Positions 19,279 to 27,775 of a stretch of DNA of 64,000 bases are shown piece by piece. The DNA is from Sulfurovum sp. GTDB taxonomy: Bacteria; Campylobacterota; Campylobacteria; Campylobacterales; Sulfurovaceae. The stretch spans positions 1 to 64,000 of the forward strand of contig JAUZSE010000023.1 in assembly GCA_030949725.1 (NCBI GenBank). The letters are read 5' to 3'. The notes under the pieces were generated by a model, which was not told the DNA's origin, searched no databases, and saw only the letters and a list, made by a program, of their open reading frames with translations. The stretch's first letter is position 1. Each line of letters opens with the position of its first letter. The translations under genes and the position numbers were made by a program.

Positions 19279-20491
19279 TTAATCAAGTAACTTTTTAGCT
19301 TCAAATACAGCTCTTGATGCATTGACTTTCCCGTAAGCTCTCTTTTCATCAAACCCATCCTCATAAGAGGCATCATCCCCACCTATTTGTTCACTATAGT
19401 CTATGAGAATATCGCGTACTTGTTTGGGTGTAATATTGGGGTTAACGCTATACATAAGTCCTACCACACCCGCAGCAACAGGCGTTGCAAAACTTGTTCC
19501 AGATGTAAAAGCATAAGCATTCGTCACAAGACCATTCTGCGTACTACTTCCTCTATCGCCAGTGTCATCTATACCTAACACACCTAAAGCCTCTTGCGTA
19601 TCTCCACCAGGAGCCAAGATATCGATGTTTTTACCATAGTTAGAATACGATGTTACGTCATTATTTTCACCACTCGCACCAACACCTATAACCCATTGCG
19701 ATTCAGACTCATCGTTGATGTCATCATCTTCATTGTCTAAGGTCTTACCATCATTCCCTGAGGCAAATAAAATAGTGATATTTGCCTCATAAAGTGATTT
19801 AAGTTCACTCTCCACAGCTTGTGATACATGCTCCGTACCCCAGCTACAACTTATCACTTGTGCGCCTTCATTTTTGGCAAACTCAAAAGCTTTAATGGTC
19901 GCTGCATCAGAATTTCCAGTATATTTTATGAGTATGAGTTTACTTTCAGGTGCTGTACCTATGATACCTTTCCCATTGATAGGGGCTGCGATAAAACCTG
20001 CACGTGTTACCATGAGAACCACCATTTAAGTCTCCCCCTAATGGCGTTTTATTTGAGACATCGTTAGTACCATCATCTACGTTGTAGGTAGCAATGATAT
20101 TGTCTTTAAGGTCTTCATGTTCTACATCAAAAGCATCATCTATAACAGCAATCTTGACATTTTTACCTCTACTTATTGTCCATGCTTCTGTGATGTTTAT
20201 ATCTGCATTTGGATTTATCTCAATGCCATCTATATCCCCAGTATTAGAATCGATATGCCATAAGTATTTATAGTAAGGTTCCTCCCTTAGCGCTAATGGT
20301 GCATTCGAATCTTCTGGATTTGATGTATCTAAGTCTATAGTGTCGATTATATCTACATCTATATTCTCTGTTGTGTTTTCATCTACTATGTTCTCATCTG
20401 CACTTCGAACACTAGAAGTGTTACTTCCACAACCACTCAACAACATTATACTTACGATCATACTCAAAAGTAATTTATATCTATAATTCAT
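19279..20491 (-). pseudogene. Subtilisin-like (S8) serine protease lipoprotein, frameshifted
   Basis: The gene encodes a subtilase of about 404 residues with a lipoprotein signal (LSGC, C21). The catalytic triad is complete in two frames: Asp118 in AVIDDAFD and His160 in GGSHG in the first, Ser in TSGTSFATP and the oxyanion Asn in FASGNDG in the second. The frame changes just after the His motif near 19999-20012; loss of two bases (or one extra base) would restore a normal continuation into AGFIAAP. It has almost no propeptide of its own: only about 70 low-complexity, acidic residues lie between the lipid anchor and the catalytic domain. A separate propeptide-like protein is encoded one base upstream. 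If the frameshift is a sequence error, it is a membrane-anchored protease. Confidence 0.85.
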
Positions 20492-20492
20492 C

Positions 20493-20882
20493 TTATCTTC
20501 TTTTCATTGTTTTTTTGAAATTTGGATGCGCGAAGAGAATATTTTTATCCTCATGTAGTTTTTGTGAAACTTTAAAAATGTTATCTCCTTTGTTGACTTC
20601 CGCTAAAAAAAGTGTCTTTGATAACTTAGAGATATTTTTTAAAGAATGACTCTTGAGTACATCCGTACAATTAACATCACTTTCACACTGAACAATAAGT
20701 TCATTTGTTACAGCAACTTTATGTCCATACTCTGTCACATAATAATGTACATCATTACCCGACATTGCTCTGTTTTGTTCCACACTTGTTAAAGTAACTT
20801 TTTTACCATGCTCATAATAATACTCATTCGCACAAGCATTTAAAGATACCAATACAAGTATCGCTGCTATTTTTTCTTTCAT
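20493..20882 (-). CDS. Small exported protein resembling a free-standing subtilase propeptide
   Basis: The 129-residue product has a signal peptide with a likely lipobox (LNAC, C17). Its C-terminal half, with VTNELIVQC near residues 58-66 and NIFKVSQKLHEDKNILFAHPNF near 101-122, follows the layout of the N-terminal prodomain of many S8 proteases: a ferredoxin-like fold whose last strand ends in an A-x-P-N-x-x segment just before the mature enzyme. Here it ends as its own protein, and the protease gene starts one base after its stop. In the family the prodomain acts as folding chaperone and inhibitor, so a role in trans on the downstream protease is the natural inference. It could also be an early half of a once-fused gene. 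Confidence 0.65.
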   Translation of the reverse strand: MKEKIAAILVLVSLNACANEYYYEHGKKVTLTSVEQNRAMSGNDVHYYVTEYGHKVAVTNELIVQCESDVNCTDVLKSHSLKNISKLSKTLFLAEVNKGDNIFKVSQKLHEDKNILFAHPNFKKTMKRR

Positions 20883-20917
20883 ATTTAACCCTTTAATTTA
20901 TTTTTTATCTTTACTGT

Positions 20918-21562
20918 TTAAAACTTATATAAGAAACCTAAAGTAGCAGCATCAACTGTGATGTCAGAGTTTGTAGCGATGTAGTTAAAGCCTTTACCCT
21001 CATAAAGGTTTGTATAGTCTGCAAAAACGCTAATGTTGTTTGTGATATCATAGCTAAGTCCGAGACCCCACTGAAACCCTGCTTCAGCTCTGTCTACTCC
21101 CCCTTGAGGGATGTTCGTAAGTGCTACTTCTCCATATCCTAAGAGTGCGTATGCACTAAATTTTTCTAGTTTATACTGTGGTTTAAGGTAGAGTGCTATA
21201 TTTGTGAAATCTGTTGGATAGTCCCCTATATTTGCATTTGTACTTGTGCCTTTGTCATACTTTACGTTCCCAAAGCTACGCGAATATCTTCCTTCTATCC
21301 CTAAGTACTTGTTGTAGTCATACCCTGCTTGGAGAGTGACTGCATTTGCCTTGAAGTTTTCTTTTGTGTCGCCATTGTCTAACTTGAGTGCTGATGCACC
21401 TAACCCTAAGTAAAAACTTGATGTATAGGCATTGTCACTTTGTACTGTAGGCAGAGCAAGTACTTCTGCCTCTACTGGTGCTACTTGTTTAGAGCCTGCT
21501 TGTGCTAGCGTTGTAGTTGAGAGTAGTAGTGTTACTGAGAGTATCATGGTTGTGTGTTTCAT
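20918..21562 (-). CDS. Outer-membrane beta-barrel protein (OmpX/Opa-like)
   Basis: The 214-residue protein has a signal peptide cleaved after about residue 22 (AQAG) and then about eight amphipathic strands ending in phenylalanine (GFLYKF), the C-terminal signal for outer-membrane insertion. Strands such as SFYLGLGASAL, VTLQAGYDYN, LGIEGRYSRSFG and WGLGLSYDI are typical of the eight-stranded porin-like family. It is the first gene of the run leading into the protease/hemopexin cluster, 35 bases before the propeptide-like gene. An 11-bp direct repeat lies upstream of its start. Its ligand is unknown. Confidence 0.85.
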   Translation of the reverse strand: MKHTTMILSVTLLLSTTTLAQAGSKQVAPVEAEVLALPTVQSDNAYTSSFYLGLGASALKLDNGDTKENFKANAVTLQAGYDYNKYLGIEGRYSRSFGNVKYDKGTSTNANIGDYPTDFTNIALYLKPQYKLEKFSAYALLGYGEVALTNIPQGGVDRAEAGFQWGLGLSYDITNNISVFADYTNLYEGKGFNYIATNSDITVDAATLGFLYKF

Positions 21563-21632
21563 GGTTTAGCCTTTCTATTATAGAAATATTTATAGATAAA
21601 TATAACATAGACACATACAAATAAAAGATAGC

Positions 21633-21654
21633 ATGGTGTGAGAATGGTGTGAGA
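21633..21654 (-). promoter_or_regulatory. Tandem 11-bp direct repeat upstream of the barrel gene, candidate operator
   Basis: The sequence ATGGTGTGAGA occurs twice without a gap (21633-21643 and 21644-21654). Its centre is about 80 bases upstream of the outer-membrane protein start at 21562. Direct repeats spaced by one helical turn (11 bp) are the usual binding layout for OmpR/PhoB-type regulators, and such a regulator is encoded at 13989-14663. The link is inference. Confidence 0.45.
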
Positions 21655-21726
21655 AATGCAAAATTTGAACACCAAATAAATATCTATAGTCTTGTTGGCG
21701 TTAGACAAATTTTGCTATGATGGCAT

Positions 21727-22644
21727 ATGCAAAATATACCTAAAACCTTCAAACAACTAGCCATCATAGGCTCAACTGCTTCAGGTAAAACCTCTCTTGC
21801 TATAAAAGTAGCACATCAGATGAATGCTTATATCCTTTCACTAGATTCTTTGTCTATCTATAAAGATATTGATATAGTCTCAGCTAAACCAAGTCTCGAA
21901 GAACGTGAAGGTATACTACACTTTGGACTAGACTACATCTATCCTCATGAAAATTTTGATGTAACGATCTTTATCAAACTCTATCATGAAACCTATGATA
22001 GATGTGTAAGAGAGGGGAAAAATCTAATTATCGTTGGAGGTACAGGATTTTATCTCAAGATGCTAATCAATGGTATTTCTAAACTTCCCTCTATCTCAGA
22101 TAAGACCAAAGAAGAAGTACATGTACATTTAATGAATCTTCAACAAGCACATGCTTTTCTTTATGCTCTGGATGAGAATTATATGGGTGCTATTGAAACA
22201 ACAGATGCTTACCGTATAGAAAAAGCTTTAAATATTTATAGTGAGACAAAACTTACACCTTCACAGTATTTTAAAGCCCATCCACCTAAGCCCACCATCA
22301 CTGATCCTCTGCCTATCTATCAGATAGTATGGGAAAGATCCGCGTTAAGAGAACGTATCGCCAAGCGAACAACTATGATGGTCAATGCTGGACTCATAGA
22401 TGAAATATGTATGCTTGAAGCCAAATATACACGAAAGCCAAATGCCATGAAAGCCATAGGAGTCAAAGAAACCCTTGCCTACTTAGATGGTATCTATACG
22501 AAAGAAATGCTCCTAGAAAAGATCACGACCAACACCTCAAGACTTGCCAAAAGACAAACAACTTTTAATAATTCTCAGTTTACTAATGTAACGAAGGGGA
22601 ATGTTAAGGAGCTAGAGAATTTGTTGCTACTAAAAGGTAAATAA
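21727..22644 (+). CDS. miaA: tRNA dimethylallyltransferase MiaA
   Basis: The 305-residue enzyme adds a dimethylallyl group to A37 of tRNAs that read codons beginning with U. The P-loop is GSTASGKT (residues about 15-22). The following LDSLSIYKDIDIVSAKP (with the catalytic Asp and the substrate-contact region), GLDYIYP and VGGTGFYLKML segments are the usual MiaA blocks, and RQTTFNN near the end matches the C-terminal R-Q region. The start codon lies only a few bases after a TATGAT (21716-21721), and no Shine-Dalgarno is seen, so the mRNA may be leaderless or nearly so. Its end overlaps the convergent TolC-like gene by 15 bases. Confidence 0.93.
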   Translation: MQNIPKTFKQLAIIGSTASGKTSLAIKVAHQMNAYILSLDSLSIYKDIDIVSAKPSLEEREGILHFGLDYIYPHENFDVTIFIKLYHETYDRCVREGKNLIIVGGTGFYLKMLINGISKLPSISDKTKEEVHVHLMNLQQAHAFLYALDENYMGAIETTDAYRIEKALNIYSETKLTPSQYFKAHPPKPTITDPLPIYQIVWERSALRERIAKRTTMMVNAGLIDEICMLEAKYTRKPNAMKAIGVKETLAYLDGIYTKEMLLEKITTNTSRLAKRQTTFNNSQFTNVTKGNVKELENLLLLKGK

Positions 22645-23997
22645 CTCTCCCATCTCTCTTTTTATATCTTGTTGAATACGTAAAGCATTTAAATAATATT
22701 CTAATTGTTTTTGTTTTACTTCTAGCGTATACATTTCTCGCTGATTTACTTGAAAAAGATTACTCAATCCTAGTCTGTATTTTTTGTTTTCAACTTCTTC
22801 AAGTTTTTCAACAAGCCCTATCTCTTCTTGAACATTGTTTATATTTTGACTGAGGACATCTAAAGAATAAAGTAAATTTGTCAAGTTCGCTCTAAGATCT
22901 AACTCTAGCCTATGTTGTTTCTCTTCAAGTTGTGTAATACCCCGTTGAATCTCTACCTTTTTTCCCTCATAGCCTCTTCTTTCTAAAGGAAAATCAAAAT
23001 TAAATGCTATTTTTGCACCGTTTCCGTACTTTACGTCATGTACACCATACACAGAAACAGAAAAATCAGGGTATTGTGAAAGTGCATTAAGGTCTGATTT
23101 TAAATCTAGTTTCATTTTTTTATATTTTAAAACTTTTAAGTCAGGTCTTTTTGATAATGCTCTATCTAGTGCTGTTTGTAAGAGCATTGTATTTTTTCTT
23201 AGCAGGGGCAAGGAAGGTAAATTATACTTTGAATTAAAATTATGTTTCCTTACATTTAAGTATTTTAGAAATATTTGAAATGCATTATGATAGCTATTTT
23301 CTGTCATAAGCAATCTCTGCTTTCGATTGATGATTTGCTGTTTTGATTCAAGCAATGCTACTTTTGGGAGATTACCCGAGTGTACCCTCTTTTGAGTGAA
23401 ATGATATCTTTTTTTTGCTCTATTTAAAAGTGTTTTTTCTAACTTCACAAGTTCATGATAGTATAGAAGCGTATAATACGAAACGAATACGCTGGCATAA
23501 AGGTTTCGCAAATTATTTTCGGCTTCAAACTTAGATTGTACCGCAGCAAGTGACGCTGTACCAACACTATATTTTCTAAAGTTCATGTCGTTCAAAAGAG
23601 CAAAAACAGGCACTTTAATACCAATACGAAATTCCCCCTCATCTCCAGTTTTGATATTGTTATACTCTTGCGTGCCTTCTGCTTTACGGTAACCCATCAA
23701 AAATTCTGTTCCATTTTCAATCGGTTTTGCCAAAGTAAGATCAAAAAATTCTCCTTCACTTACAGGATAATCTTTTTTATCATACTTTGAAGAAAGTTTT
23801 GTATCAAAAACTCCCTTAGCCGTTTGTACTCGTGCCTCATCTATATACTGTTGCCCTAAAGCCGTATAGACATAGGGGTTATCTTTCGTCAAATATTTGG
23901 CTATTTTTTCTATTTGAAAGATTTCTTTTGAGAGTGCATTTTGACTAAATATGACTAGTAATATAACCATGAAATGTCCTGTAAATCTTCTCATCAT
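22630..23997 (-). CDS. TolC-family outer-membrane efflux protein
   Basis: The 455-residue protein has a signal peptide (residues about 1-23) and the long paired coiled-coil helices of TolC proteins (about 145-240 and 345-450), with intervening barrel strands. The second half repeats the first in outline, and the RPDLKVLKYKK segment near residue 280 is the R-P-D(L) element common in this family. It would form the trimeric outer-membrane channel for the adaptor encoded just upstream, with which it overlaps by four bases (ATGA). The cargo of the system is not indicated by neighbouring genes. Confidence 0.88.
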   Translation of the reverse strand: MMRRFTGHFMVILLVIFSQNALSKEIFQIEKIAKYLTKDNPYVYTALGQQYIDEARVQTAKGVFDTKLSSKYDKKDYPVSEGEFFDLTLAKPIENGTEFLMGYRKAEGTQEYNNIKTGDEGEFRIGIKVPVFALLNDMNFRKYSVGTASLAAVQSKFEAENNLRNLYASVFVSYYTLLYYHELVKLEKTLLNRAKKRYHFTQKRVHSGNLPKVALLESKQQIINRKQRLLMTENSYHNAFQIFLKYLNVRKHNFNSKYNLPSLPLLRKNTMLLQTALDRALSKRPDLKVLKYKKMKLDLKSDLNALSQYPDFSVSVYGVHDVKYGNGAKIAFNFDFPLERRGYEGKKVEIQRGITQLEEKQHRLELDLRANLTNLLYSLDVLSQNINNVQEEIGLVEKLEEVENKKYRLGLSNLFQVNQREMYTLEVKQKQLEYYLNALRIQQDIKREMGELFTF

Positions 23998-25283
23998 AGT
24001 TTTTTCTCAATGGTGACCATATTTGGAGGAGATGCATTCATTAAACGCCACATCTGATACCAAATAGGCACTGTCGATAAGGCAACCCAAAGCGTTGAAC
24101 TTGTACCCAACCTAAGTAGTTTATACTCAGGCCATGGATCATCCGGATCCTCAACTACAAAAGCATAATAATATCCTTTTTCATGCAAAACAGGATCTAC
24201 TTTTTTGATAAAACCACCAAAGGTACCAAAACGAACGATGGGCCATCCTGGTATATTTAATACAGGCCATCCATAAAATCTAATTCTCACAGGTAGACCC
24301 ACCCTAACCAAAGGCATATTAAAATCTGACACTTTCAACAAAATAGTTCGCATACTTACATCAGGAGAAAACTGAATGACTGGCTCTCCTTTTTTAACAT
24401 AAGTGTTTTTATCATTTTTTAATATTCTGATAATATAGCCGTCTTTTTCCGCACGCACTTCTGACGTTTCAAGCCTTGCAATATCAGTTAATTGTTTTTC
24501 TTGTTCTCTTTTTAGTGCATTTAAGCGTGTATGCGCAGATAGTATACTATTGTCAACGGTTCTTATACTGTTTTCAATCTTTTCAATAAACTGCAATTTC
24601 TCTTGATTAACAATAGTTATCTGACGCTTTTGCACCTTGATATTAATCTCAATTTTATTCAATTGCATTTTTTCTCTTATATAACTATTTTCAGCACTTT
24701 CATAATTACGCTTGGATTCTATATCTTCTTTAAATAATTGTTTGATCCGTTTAAAATTAATAAATTCAATTTCATACGTATTCTTCTGTGCTTTATATTT
24801 AAGTTTAAGACTTTTTAATTGTTCTTTAGCTTGAATAGCCCGTTTGTCATAAAGTTCTATCCCAATTTTTTTCTGTTCAAGCATGCTCTCTTTATTATCA
24901 CCAAAAACCACAATCTCTTGTTCTGTATTTTTATGCTGTTGGTCTAGACTTTTTTTCATGCTATAGACACGATTTATAAAATTTTTATCTAAATCCCTCA
25001 TAGTAAAAAGTTTTTCGCCTTTTCTAACATATTGTTCTTCACTAACATAATAATTATCTATAAACCCATCAATAGTTGCAGAAATTTCATGTACCCTTTC
25101 AGTAGGATCATAAGCGATGAGTTCCCCCTCTCCTTCCACTGTTTGTCTCCATGGTAAAAAAAGTATGGCAACTAAAAAAGCTACTATCAATACACTAAAA
25201 AACCATAGACGACCAATGAAGGGATCTGTATTAGCAAGATTTAGTGAGTCAAATTCAAACTTTTTCATGGTCTTTATCCTCAT
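23994..25283 (-). CDS. HlyD-family membrane fusion (adaptor) protein
   Basis: The 429-residue protein has a short cytoplasmic N-terminus, one membrane helix (about residues 27-46), a lipoyl-like half (ISATIDGFIDNYYV, about 68-82), a long coiled-coil hairpin (about 100-280), the second lipoyl half (RAEKDGYIIRI) and a beta-barrel domain. This is the type I secretion and efflux adaptor layout, bridging an inner-membrane transporter to a TolC channel. The start used (MRIKTMKKFEF) overlaps the upstream permease gene by 29 bases; the internal ATG at residue 6 (25268) is also possible. The C-terminal barrel region contains a hydrophobic stretch (FYGWPVLNIPGWPIVRFG) that is longer than in HlyD itself. 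Confidence 0.88.
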   Translation of the reverse strand: MRIKTMKKFEFDSLNLANTDPFIGRLWFFSVLIVAFLVAILFLPWRQTVEGEGELIAYDPTERVHEISATIDGFIDNYYVSEEQYVRKGEKLFTMRDLDKNFINRVYSMKKSLDQQHKNTEQEIVVFGDNKESMLEQKKIGIELYDKRAIQAKEQLKSLKLKYKAQKNTYEIEFINFKRIKQLFKEDIESKRNYESAENSYIREKMQLNKIEINIKVQKRQITIVNQEKLQFIEKIENSIRTVDNSILSAHTRLNALKREQEKQLTDIARLETSEVRAEKDGYIIRILKNDKNTYVKKGEPVIQFSPDVSMRTILLKVSDFNMPLVRVGLPVRIRFYGWPVLNIPGWPIVRFGTFGGFIKKVDPVLHEKGYYYAFVVEDPDDPWPEYKLLRLGTSSTLWVALSTVPIWYQMWRLMNASPPNMVTIEKKL

Positions 25284-26235
25284 TTTTGTCTTCTAATCCC
25301 ACAGATAATTTATTGATCTTGTAGAGTCCTTCTATCATATCATACACATAATCTAATTGTTTGGCAAAACTTTTTAATGCATAAGTGATAGACATAACAA
25401 CGATCTCTGCCGCAACAAATTCACCTAAAGGTAAGGCACCCTGAATGACCAAATATCCTCCCACAATCAAAAAGACAGAGAAGATGAGACCTTCCGAAAA
25501 AAAGGTGAACATTAATTGTTTAATGATGACAGAAAAAGATTTCTGCCTTGCCTTTGCATAGATAGTAAGATAGTCATCAAACTTACCCAATATCTCATTT
25601 TGTGTACCTTCTTCTTTTCTGATATGCTGCAGGAAATAAATTGCCTTGTGTTTAGCATCCGAACGTTCAAGTGCGTACTCAATCCCATGGTTTCCAAGCA
25701 TTACAAGGACGATTAGGTATCCAAAAAAGAAAAAGAGTCCTAAGAAAAACAAAGTTGAATCAAAAACAAAGAGTAAAAGAAGGCTCACAATAATTTTGAC
25801 TACAAGACCTACCCCATCAAGTAAAAGAACAGGAAAAATCTTTTGAATCGATGTAATATCGAAAAAATAATTCATCAACTTTTTATTCGCATCTTCATCA
25901 ACAAATTCTTTATTTTTCATAGCTAATGACTTTATGGCTATTTCTATACCTGATTTCAGAAATATCTTCTGTTGAAATTTTTCGACAATGTACTCTTTAA
26001 TTCCCTGTAAAAATGTTACAAATACAAATACTATACTTACAATTGCCCCAAGCACAAAAACTGAAATTGTTGCATGTGCCAATACACTATTGATAACAAA
26101 AGAGGATGAAAGAGGTATAGAGAGGACTAGTATTGCCTCAAGCATTGAATAGTAGACGAGATGAAGAATATTCTTTCTATCATCCTTAATCATTTTACTA
26201 ATATTGGTAAAAATTACATTGCCAATAATTTGCAT
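25255..26235 (-). CDS. ABC exporter-type permease domain without an ATPase domain
   Basis: The 326-residue protein has the six-helix membrane domain of type I secretion/exporter ABC proteins, with hydrophobic segments near residues 28-48, 58-78, 130-150, 155-178, 240-260 and 265-285, and the cytoplasmic coupling regions between them. It ends at residue 326 in a charged tail (LEDKNEDKDHEKV), where an HlyB-type protein would go on into its nucleotide-binding domain. No Walker A, ABC signature or Walker B is found here or in the next frame. The HlyD-like gene overlaps its end. Either an ATPase is supplied from elsewhere or the protein works without one. Its promoter is unclear; nuoN ends 49 bases upstream on the same strand. 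Confidence 0.8.
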   Translation of the reverse strand: MQIIGNVIFTNISKMIKDDRKNILHLVYYSMLEAILVLSIPLSSSFVINSVLAHATISVFVLGAIVSIVFVFVTFLQGIKEYIVEKFQQKIFLKSGIEIAIKSLAMKNKEFVDEDANKKLMNYFFDITSIQKIFPVLLLDGVGLVVKIIVSLLLLFVFDSTLFFLGLFFFFGYLIVLVMLGNHGIEYALERSDAKHKAIYFLQHIRKEEGTQNEILGKFDDYLTIYAKARQKSFSVIIKQLMFTFFSEGLIFSVFLIVGGYLVIQGALPLGEFVAAEIVVMSITYALKSFAKQLDYVYDMIEGLYKINKLSVGLEDKNEDKDHEKV

Positions 26236-26284
26236 TAAATAGATCCTTTATGGATAGAGGGGAGAAAAGTTCCTCTACCTCTGA

Positions 26285-27775
26285 CTAATATCCGCTAGCA
26301 GATATCATGTAGTACAAGTATGACAAAAGTGGTTGCACATAGAAGATAGCTCCTACTGTAGCCACAGTTGCAAACCCAATGATCGCCATCAATGGTTTAG
26401 ATATATTATAATATACAATATCTACATCTTTCACTGGATCTTTTAAGAACATATAAACAATCAGTTTCAAATAGTAGTATGCAGCAATAGCAGAGTTAAG
26501 ACCCATAATAATCGCTAGCCAAATATAACCCGCATTGACCGCTGATTGCATGACATAAATCTTACCCCAAAATACAGAGAATGGAGGTATGCCTGCTAGA
26601 GATAACATAAAGATTCCCATCACTACTGCACCCAGAGGCATAATCTGTACAAGCCCTGCAAATTTTTCATAAGGATGATCATGTTGGCTATTGAATCTTC
26701 TTTCTTTATGACGAGAAATCCATAGCATCGTAAATGCTCCTAAGTTTGTAAACATAAAGAGAGCATAATACAAGAAGATACTTGTATTTCCTTCTGTAGT
26801 GTCTAAGGCAAGTGCAGCCATAATAAAACCTGCATGAGAAATAGATGAATACGCAAGCATACGCTTGACATCATCTTGAACCAATGCCATAATATTTGCA
26901 AGTGTCATCGTAAGTACTGCCAAGATAAGAATGGTCCATCTAACCCACTCAATACCAAGATCTATATACATACCAAAGATTCTCATACTTACTACAAATG
27001 CAGCGATTTTTGGTACCACAGACATATATCCTGCCAAAGGTGCAGACGCACCTTCATAGACATCTGGAGCCCATGTATGGAAAGGAAAGAGTGAAAGCTT
27101 AAATGCAAATGCAACGAGTAAAAGTACAGATGAACCAAAGATAGCAATCATCAATCCTGTTTCATTTACACGCGTAGCCAACACTTCTGCCACTTTATAA
27201 AGTTCTACTGAACCTGTAAGTGCATAGAGTACGGCTGAACCCATAGTGAAAAATCCTGCTGCCAATGCACCCATAGTGAAATACTTGACCGCAGCCTCGT
27301 AAGAATTTTTTCTGTTGTGCATTGCAATCAGTGTATAGAGTGAAAGTGATGCCGTTTCTAATCCTACAAAGATAAGAATAAGGTTATCAGTTGCAACCAT
27401 AAACTGGAATCCTGCAATCATAAACAAGAAAAGTGCAAAGAATTCAGGATATGAATATTCATGGAATTTTTTTGCTGTCAATGCCAATGGGATAAATATC
27501 ATAGACCCACCGATGATCATCAGTTGAGAAATAATGGAAATACCATCTATCAACATTACATCAAAGAAACCACGTTCATTTACATTGAGTCCAAGTACAG
27601 CACCAAAGTCAATGAACAATACCAAGATAGTCAACATCACATAGAGTGATTTATGTAACTTACTATTGAGTAGGTCGATAATTAAAATAATCAATCCTCC
27701 TGCAATAGCAATAAGCATAGGAGCAAGTGTAATAAGGTTTAGGCTTTCTAAACTCACATTAATAGGCTCTAACAT
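26285..27775 (-). CDS. nuoN: NADH-quinone oxidoreductase subunit N
   Basis: This 496-residue membrane subunit is one of the three antiporter-like proton channels of respiratory complex I. About fourteen helices are visible, with the conserved KLSLFPFHTWAPDVYEG segment (broken helix and lysine) and DDVKRMLAYSSISHAGFI typical of NuoN/Mrp-type proteins. It is the last gene of the nuoG-N run, and its start overlaps the nuoM stop by one base. The export triad follows after 49 bases on the same strand. Confidence 0.95.
   Translation of the reverse strand: MLEPINVSLESLNLITLAPMLIAIAGGLIILIIDLLNSKLHKSLYVMLTILVLFIDFGAVLGLNVNERGFFDVMLIDGISIISQLMIIGGSMIFIPLALTAKKFHEYSYPEFFALFLFMIAGFQFMVATDNLILIFVGLETASLSLYTLIAMHNRKNSYEAAVKYFTMGALAAGFFTMGSAVLYALTGSVELYKVAEVLATRVNETGLMIAIFGSSVLLLVAFAFKLSLFPFHTWAPDVYEGASAPLAGYMSVVPKIAAFVVSMRIFGMYIDLGIEWVRWTILILAVLTMTLANIMALVQDDVKRMLAYSSISHAGFIMAALALDTTEGNTSIFLYYALFMFTNLGAFTMLWISRHKERRFNSQHDHPYEKFAGLVQIMPLGAVVMGIFMLSLAGIPPFSVFWGKIYVMQSAVNAGYIWLAIIMGLNSAIAAYYYLKLIVYMFLKDPVKDVDIVYYNISKPLMAIIGFATVATVGAIFYVQPLLSYLYYMISASGY

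Noticed and set aside
22630-26235. A complete type I secretion system
   Set aside because: The ABC component has no nucleotide-binding domain and no repeat-in-toxin substrate gene is nearby, so only an incomplete or unusual triad can be claimed.
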